Of a stretch of DNA of 64,000 nucleotides, positions 60,075 through 64,000 are shown piece after piece (position 1 is the stretch's first letter; each line of letters starts with the position of its first letter). A program made the position numbers and the translations under genes. The stretch comes from Lonicera japonica (taxonomy: Eukaryota; Streptophyta; Magnoliopsida; Dipsacales; Caprifoliaceae). Under the pieces are notes generated by a model. It did not search any database, was not told the origin of the DNA, and was given only the letters and a program-made list of their open reading frames with translations. The stretch spans positions 26,131,325 to 26,195,324 of the forward strand of contig CM038468.1 of the NCBI GenBank assembly GCA_021464415.1. Direction: 5' to 3'.

Positions 60075-60369
60075 AGAAGGATAATGTGAAGCTTTAGAGG
60101 ATATAGAGATGAGAAATTTCGAGATTTGCTTTGATATGGCTCGAAATTGGAGAGAAGAGAGAGAAAGGGGGATTTTTGGGATGGGATTGATGATTGAGGT
60201 TTGAAATTGGAAGATTTGAGGGTTGATTCTAGGTGGGGGAGGTTGGTAATGGTGTTTGGGGAAGGTTTGGGATCAAAGGGAGAAGAGGGGCTAGGGTTTG
60301 GAAGAGATTTGGGAGAAGGGGAAGTGAGAAATGGGGGTTTAGGAACGGCGCCCCTGTTTTATTACGGGA
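60075..60369 (-). promoter_or_regulatory. CT-rich leader of ORF2, possible internal promoter
   Basis: In ORF2 sense the 290 bp before its ATG are pyrimidine-rich (CCCCTTCTCCC, CTCTCTCTTCTCTCC) and contain AAACCCTAG, a telo-box-like motif common in plant promoters and leaders. This differs sharply from the AT-rich spacer elsewhere. A separate transcript for ORF2 is an inference. Confidence 0.4.
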
Positions 60370-60531
60370 CCATGATCGATCATGGTATACCCATGATCGA
60401 TCATGGGTCATTCTGCCCAAATGATACTTTGTACAATGATCGATCATGGGGTGACCATGATCGATCATGCTGCCTTCTGCCAAAATTCTCTTCTTCCATG
60501 ATCGATCATGGAATCCCATGATCGATCATGC
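60370..60531. repeat. Palindrome array 2 (upstream of ORF2)
   Basis: Six palindromes of the same motif in three pairs: 60370 and 60391, 60434 (core 60436-60447, one arm changed) and 60455, 60496 and 60516. Pair period is 62-64 bp; spacers contain TTCTGCC or ACTCTGCC. Same design as array 1. Confidence 0.97.
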
Positions 60532-60699
60532 TCCACTCTGCCAGCCAAAAATTTTCTTTGCTCTCTTTGATCTAAAACACTTTATTTCTCCCCTCAACTT
60601 GGTCCGTTCAGACTTAATGACACCCGAATCTCCGATGACAATTCCTGAAACTCAAAAACACTAACAAAAAACATTATTTACAAAATCGACCCATGCCTT
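60532..60699 (-). other. Spacer after pol
   Basis: Contains a third purine tract, CCAAGTTGAGGGGAG on the minus strand (60591-60605), very close in sequence to the tract next to the LTR. Confidence 0.6.
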
Positions 60700-63600
60700 T
60701 TAGGCATAAGTCGGGTCTTCGAGAGGGGTGGACTCCTCTCGAACTGGGAATTCCAAAAACGGCTTAAGACGTTGTCCATTCACCTTGAAAATGTAACCGG
60801 TTTTGGGATCCTCAACATTCACAGCCCCAAAAGGAAATACTTGACGGACAACATAGGGGCCGGTCCAACGAGACTTTAACTTTCCGGGGAAGAGATGCAA
60901 CCGAGTGTCATAAATAAGAACTTTGTGCCCAAGTTTGAATTCTTTCCTCAAAATGGATTTATCATGAAAGATTTTGGCACGTTCCTTGCTTATTTTTGCT
61001 TTATCATAAGCATCTCTTCTTAACTCCTCAATTTCATTAATTTGCAACTTACGGTCAAGCCCGGCTTTTTTCAAATCGCAATTAACCATCTTAATTGCCC
61101 AGTATGATTTGTGTTCCAACTCTACTGGAAAATGACATGGTTTTCCGTACACTATACGATAAGGAGACATATCTAGAGTTGTTTTGTACGCAGTACGGTA
61201 AGCCCAAAGTGCATCGGTCAGTCTTAACGACCAATCCTTGCGGTTCGGGTTTACCGTTTTCTCTAGAATCTGTTTGATCTCCCTATTTGCCAACTCGGCT
61301 TGACCATTGGTTTGAGGATGATAAGCGAGCGAAACTTTGTGGTTTACACCATACTTTTGCATTAATGATTGAAATGGTCTGTTGCAAAAGTGAGTACCGC
61401 CATCGCTTATTATTGCATTGGGAGTACCAAAACGTGCAAGAATGTGTTCTTTCAGAAATCGGATCACCACTTTGTGATCATTTTTCTTGCACGCTTGGGC
61501 TTCTACCCATTTTGAAACGTAATCTACGGCAACTAAAATGTAAAGATTACCGTAGGATGATGGAAAAGGTCCCATGAAGTCGATGCCCCAGCAATCGAAG
61601 ATTTCAATCATCAAGATGGGATTTAGTGGCATCATGTTCCTTTTAGAGATCCCTCCAAGCATTTGGCATCTTTGGCATGCCTTGCAAAAGCGTTGTGCAT
61701 CCTTAAACAGCGACGGCCAGTATAATCCGCTTTGCAAAATCTTCGCGGCGGTCTTCTTTGCCGAAAAGTGTCCTCCACAAGCCTCATTATGACAGAAGGA
61801 TAGAGCTCTCTCCACTTCTTCCTCCGGGATGCACCTCCGGATAATCTGATCCGCACAATACTTAAACAGGTACGGTTCATCCCAATAGAAGCGACCCACT
61901 TCGCTCAAAAACCTTTTTCTATCTTGTGCGCCCCATGACTTTGGTATCTTGTCAGTTACAAGATAATTTACTATGTCTGCATACCATGGGAGCGTTGAGA
62001 TTGCCAATAATTGCTCGTCTGGAAACGAATCTTGGATCGGACTTTCTTCAATGTTGTTCGTAAAAGTGAGTCGAGACAGATGATCGGCCACCACATTCTC
62101 GACTCCCTTTTTGTCCTTGATGCTCAAATGGAATTCTTGCAATAGGAGTATCCACCTCAAAAGCCACGGCTTGGCATCTTTCTTTGTGAATAGGTACTTC
62201 AACGCCGCATGATCCGTGAAAATCACAATTGGCGATCCTATCAAATAGGATCGAAACTTGTCTAGGGCGAAGACAATTGCTAGGAGCTCTTTCTCTGTCG
62301 TGGTGTAATTCATTTGCGCATCATTCAAAGTCCTACTTGCATAGTATATCACACCCGGTTTCTTGTCTTTCCTTTGACCAAGAACCGCTCCCACCGCGTA
62401 GTCACTTGCGTCGCACATGAGCTCGAATGGCAAGCTCCAATCCGGTGCCTGCATAATCGGTGCAGTGGTGAGCATATGCTTCAGAGAGACGAAAGCTTCC
62501 TCGCACTTGGCGTTCCACTCAAACGGTGCGTCCTTGAGAAGCAGATTGCACATTGGCTTGGAAATGGAACTGAAGTTCTTGATAAACCTTCTATAAAACC
62601 CAGCATGTCCTAGAAATGATCGGACATCTTTGACATTCTTGGGCGTAGGAAGTTTAGCAATCAAATCGATTTTAGCTTTATCCACTTCAATTCCTTCAGA
62701 CGAAATGATGTGCCCCAAAACAATTCCCTTGGTAACCATAAAATGGCACTTTTCCCAATTCAACACCAATTGTTTTTCCACGCATCTTCCCAAAACCTGT
62801 TCCAGGTTAGTCAAGCAATTGTCGAATGACTTACCATAGACGGTAAAGTCATCCATAAAAACTTCCAAAGTCCTTTCCACCATATCACTAAAAATGCTTA
62901 GCATGCACCGTTGGAAAGTGGCCGGTGCATTACATAGACCAAAGGGCATTCTCCGATAAGCGAAGGTGCCAAAAGGACATGTAAAGGTGGTTTTTTCTTG
63001 ATCATCTAGGTCAATCTCAATTTGATTATACCCGGAAAAACCATCGAGGAACGAGTAATATTCATGGCCCGCTACCCTCTCTAGAGTTTGGTCCAAAAAG
63101 GGGAGTGGGAAATGATCTTTACGAGTTGCCTCATTGAGTTTACGGTAGTCAATACACATTCGCCACCCGGTGGTGACTCTTTGCGGAATCAACTCGTTTG
63201 ATTCGTTCTTGACTACCGTAAGACCTGATTTTTTTGGTACCACTTGAGTTGGACTAACCCATTTACTATCCGAGATTGGATAGATGATCTTTGCATCCAA
63301 CAATTTCAACACCTCGTTCCTAACCACTTCTTGCATATTAGGATTCAACCGGCGTTGAAATTGTCTCGATGTTTTTGCCCCATCCTCCAGGTGAATTTTA
63401 TGTGTACAAATCAAAGGGCTTATGCCTTGGAGGTCGGCCAGAGTCCACCCAAAAGCTTTTTTGTATTTGCCAAGCAAATGAACTAACCTTCCTTCTTGGT
63501 CATCCGAAAGCTCGGATGAGATGATAACAGGGAAAGTATCTGAAGTTCCCAAGAAGGCATACTTCAAATTGCTCGGCAATAGCTTGAGATCCATTTTTCT

Positions 63601-64000
63601 ATCAAGCTTTTTGGTGGGAGATTGTGTGTTTTCTTCTTTCTCCGAGAATTTAACCTGTTTGTCAGACAAAGAAAACACTTGCATACAATCCTCGGGTTCA
63701 TCGGAAGTGATTAGATAACCTTCCGTTGACTCCAATTCGAAATTTGCCACAAAGTGGTCTTGGATACATGACTCTATCATGTTCACGTGCTCATTTTCCT
63801 CATTATCATCGTCATCTCTTTGATTGCTCAAAGAGAACACGTTTAGCTCTAGAGTCATGTTGCCAAATGTTAACTTCACGATTCCATTCTTGCAATTTAT
63901 TATGGCATTAGAAGTAGCAAGAAATGGTCGTCCGAGAATGACCGGAATCTCATTGGCGGGATTTGACACAGGTTGCATGTCGAGGATGATGAAATCAACC
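60700..64000 (-). CDS. Athila-type gypsy pol polyprotein (partial)
   Basis: Open across the right edge of the window; the Met at 63978 is internal. Counting from it: protease end [12 protein letters not shown] (11-22), reverse transcriptase (about 200-440) with FMDD at 374-377, RNase H (about 520-635, [13 protein letters not shown] and [11 protein letters not shown]), integrase HHCC finger (about 730-772), and the DDE core with Asp in [10 protein letters not shown] (800), Asp in ISDGGTHF (859) and Glu in [10 protein letters not shown] (895). A C-terminal extension follows with a [16 protein letters not shown] box. RT before integrase defines Ty3/gypsy. Over 1090 codons show no stop or frameshift, so this part may still encode working enzymes. 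Confidence 0.95.
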   Translation of the reverse strand, partial: VDFIILDMQPVSNPANEIPVILGRPFLATSNAIINCKNGIVKLTFGNMTLELNVFSLSNQRDDDDNEENEHVNMIESCIQDHFVANFELESTEGYLITSDEPEDCMQVFSLSDKQVKFSEKEENTQSPTKKLDRKMDLKLLPSNLKYAFLGTSDTFPVIISSELSDDQEGRLVHLLGKYKKAFGWTLADLQGISPLICTHKIHLEDGAKTSRQFQRRLNPNMQEVVRNEVLKLLDAKIIYPISDSKWVSPTQVVPKKSGLTVVKNESNELIPQRVTTGWRMCIDYRKLNEATRKDHFPLPFLDQTLERVAGHEYYSFLDGFSGYNQIEIDLDDQEKTTFTCPFGTFAYRRMPFGLCNAPATFQRCMLSIFSDMVERTLEVFMDDFTVYGKSFDNCLTNLEQVLGRCVEKQLVLNWEKCHFMVTKGIVLGHIISSEGIEVDKAKIDLIAKLPTPKNVKDVRSFLGHAGFYRRFIKNFSSISKPMCNLLLKDAPFEWNAKCEEAFVSLKHMLTTAPIMQAPDWSLPFELMCDASDYAVGAVLGQRKDKKPGVIYYASRTLNDAQMNYTTTEKELLAIVFALDKFRSYLIGSPIVIFTDHAALKYLFTKKDAKPWLLRWILLLQEFHLSIKDKKGVENVVADHLSRLTFTNNIEESPIQDSFPDEQLLAISTLPWYADIVNYLVTDKIPKSWGAQDRKRFLSEVGRFYWDEPYLFKYCADQIIRRCIPEEEVERALSFCHNEACGGHFSAKKTAAKILQSGLYWPSLFKDAQRFCKACQRCQMLGGISKRNMMPLNPILMIEIFDCWGIDFMGPFPSSYGNLYILVAVDYVSKWVEAQACKKNDHKVVIRFLKEHILARFGTPNAIISDGGTHFCNRPFQSLMQKYGVNHKVSLAYHPQTNGQAELANREIKQILEKTVNPNRKDWSLRLTDALWAYRTAYKTTLDMSPYRIVYGKPCHFPVELEHKSYWAIKMVNCDLKKAGLDRKLQINEIEELRRDAYDKAKISKERAKIFHDKSILRKEFKLGHKVLIYDTRLHLFPGKLKSRWTGPYVVRQVFPFGAVNVEDPKTGYIFKVNGQRLKPFLEFPVREESTPLEDPTYA

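Larger units (their letters stand above)
55904..64000 (-). mobile_element. Athila-type Ty3/gypsy retrotransposon, 3' part
   Basis: Reads on the minus strand from beyond the right edge: protease end, reverse transcriptase, RNase H and integrase in one open frame (64000-60700), then spacer with palindromes, a second ORF (60074-58860), a purine-rich tract, and an LTR (57542 down to about 55904). The long open pol frame indicates a young element. Gag, primer site and 5' LTR lie outside the window. Confidence 0.93.

Noticed and set aside
57188..60531. CRISPR-like array
   Set aside because: Regular spacing and palindromic repeats invite the comparison, but this is plant retrotransposon DNA and the spacers are related to each other.
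61095..63911. Plus-strand frames of 60-99 codons across pol
   Set aside because: Shadows of the long minus-strand pol frame.

Overview
This is nuclear DNA of a flowering plant, most likely a eudicot. Evidence: AT-rich sequence, split genes with GT..AG introns, plant-type family-1 glycosyltransferases (UGTs), and typical plant transposable elements: CACTA, MULE, Ty1/copia, Ty3/gypsy of the Athila type, and Tourist-like MITEs. The UGT proteins resemble the anthocyanin 5-O-glucosyltransferase (UGT75-type) enzymes of asterids. I cannot name the species. I saw no tRNA or rRNA gene and no bacterial feature.

Layout. (1) 1-9484 and 21153-28200 are two copies of an old tandem segmental duplication, with block order A-B-A-B. 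Block B carries a UGT gene. The left UGT (5710-6932) is dead: it has a 1-base frameshift and a 427-bp microhomology deletion that removes the C-terminus. The right UGT (24902-26284, 460 aa) is intact and is the only convincing host gene in the window. MITEs with TTA/TAA target duplications are scattered through both copies. (2) 9485-21152 is a complete CACTA (En/Spm) transposon with CACTA ends and an ATT target duplication, sitting between the duplicate blocks. It carries a TNPD/TNP2-like transposase gene with two in-frame nonsense codons and a fully open five-exon TNPA-like (Transposase_24) gene. (3) 28449-40063 is an old gypsy element with gag and protease remnants. A complete young copia element (29563-36115, TSD TCCTC) and a 1.16-kb dispersed repeat are nested in it. 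A second gypsy fragment follows to about 40.9 kb. (4) 41650-47460 is a MULE with about 200-bp terminal inverted repeats and a 9-bp target duplication. It holds a decayed MURA-like transposase and a convergent GRF zinc-finger gene. (5) 48395-55640 is an old FAR1/MULE-like gene with an OTU-like C-terminal part, split by an Athila-type element that keeps one LTR and gag. That gag region has suffered internal tandem duplication. (6) 55904-64000 is the 3' part of a well-preserved Athila-type element on the minus strand: pol, a second ORF in the envelope-like position, a polypurine tract and an LTR of about 1.64 kb.

The most unusual structure is an array of near-perfect 16-bp palindromes around the core ATGATCGATCAT. 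They come in pairs about 21 bp apart, with pair-to-pair spacing of 62-64 bp. One array lies in the LTR (57188-57288) and one lies upstream of the second ORF (60370-60531). Each pair can fold into a hairpin. The array upstream of the second ORF, plus its CT-rich leader with a telo-box-like motif, suggests an internal promoter or RNA control element in this retrotransposon.

Almost all long open frames other than the UGT belong to mobile elements. No gene is proposed for the remaining intergenic DNA.
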